This document shows, in pieces, positions 63,858 to 64,000 of a stretch of DNA of 64,000 nt (positions are counted from its first letter, which is position 1; the number at the start of each line of letters is the position of its first letter). Position numbers and translations under genes: made by a program. The DNA comes from Spyradosoma sp004558035 (GTDB taxonomy: Bacteria > Verrucomicrobiota > Verrucomicrobiia > Opitutales > UBA953): NCBI RefSeq assembly GCF_050314555.1, contig NZ_JBNPNH010000002.1, positions 186,001-250,000 on the forward strand. Reading direction: 5' to 3'. Below the pieces are notes generated by a model. It worked only from the letters and a program-made list of their open reading frames with translations, made no database searches and was not told where the DNA came from.

Positions 63858-63990
63858 CGAAGTGATGAGGTCGTGAAGTCATGAAGGTTCATTGCGCTCG
63901 GCTTCGCCGAAAGAATTTTCAAAAAGTTCCGGCAATCAGCCTCATAACCTCGTAACTTCATAACTCCGTCACTTCCATTTGGCTTTCCAT
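63858..63990. repeat. GTTATGAAG-type dispersed repeat, copy 2 (inverted-repeat form)
   Basis: GTGACGAAGTGATGAGGTCG in the left arm and, in complement of the right end, GTGACGGAGTTATGAAGTTA form an imperfect inverted repeat of about 40 bp per arm around a 50-bp centre (TTCATTGCGCTCGGCTTCGC). Words and centre match copy 1 at 7325-7400. It follows the stop of the DUF2851 gene directly. Confidence 0.65.
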
Positions 63991-64000
63991 TTTCCGTTTT

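Overview
The window is high-GC DNA (about 65% by eye) from a Gram-negative bacterium, most likely a verrucomicrobial (Opitutales/Puniceicoccales-like) genome. Support comes from a 1233-residue PEP-CTERM protein with autotransporter-associated beta-strand repeats, a K+-dependent membrane pyrophosphatase, a yeast-type LeuA, outer-membrane functions (LptF/G-type permease, Lnt, TolB), UppP for peptidoglycan, and many short dispersed palindromes. The placement is an inference; there is no rRNA here.

Layout. 1-2.8 kb: a truncated Sel1-repeat protein behind a DUF2971 gene, then 870 bp of dispersed repeats. 2.8-16.8 kb: SGNH hydrolase, ketopantoate reductase, leuA, tRNA-Leu(CAG), a U32 tRNA-hydroxylation-type protein, an HTH/metallo-beta-lactamase fusion, a rubredoxin-NuoE fusion, GH20 hexosaminidase, inositol-phosphatase and LptF/G genes, and a NahK-like sugar kinase. 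16.8-26.4 kb: gyrB-gyrA interrupted by a GxxExxY element, an IMPase/HisN gene, an RNase D-like nuclease, a POT transporter and a 54-residue membrane protein. 26.4-32 kb: a two-component system embedded in palindromic repeats, then a lipoprotein gene between perfect 57-bp direct repeats. 32-38.6 kb: discoidin-domain protein, tolB, ftsB, yggU, an internally duplicated secreted protein inserted between 38-bp direct repeats, efp and an RRM protein. 38.6-45.3 kb: ArsR-type regulator, agmatine deiminase, DNA glycosylase, DHH phosphoesterase, uppP, hppA. 45.3-50 kb: the PEP-CTERM gene and repeat-rich DNA. 50-64 kb: trpB, hemX/ccsA-hemA, a DUF2157/GDYXXLXY pair, lnt, argD, a MenE-like ligase, an AT-richer island (duplicated membrane protein and a predicted 7_1 septoil-knot protein), tgt, a Pmp3 peptide and a DUF2851 gene.

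The most striking property cuts across genes. A non-palindromic oligomer, consensus GCGGGAACG, occurs about 250 times on the two strands (hand count of its GGGAACG core: about 131 forward, 120 reverse), where roughly 14 would be expected by chance. It lies in coding and intergenic DNA, leaves a footprint in protein sequences, is paired head-to-head to form rho-independent terminators, and is sparse in the segments that look acquired. That is the profile of a DNA-uptake-sequence system (as in Neisseria and Pasteurellaceae), which I am not aware of having been described for this group. The function is inferred; the abundance is seen directly.

Where genes cooperate: hemX-hemA (tetrapyrrole synthesis), the three-gene signalling unit with response regulator, tolB-ftsB (envelope and division), gyrB-gyrA, and lnt with lptF/G and uppP in envelope assembly. 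GH20, NahK-like kinase and POT transporter suit a host-associated, glycan- and peptide-using life, but they are not one operon.
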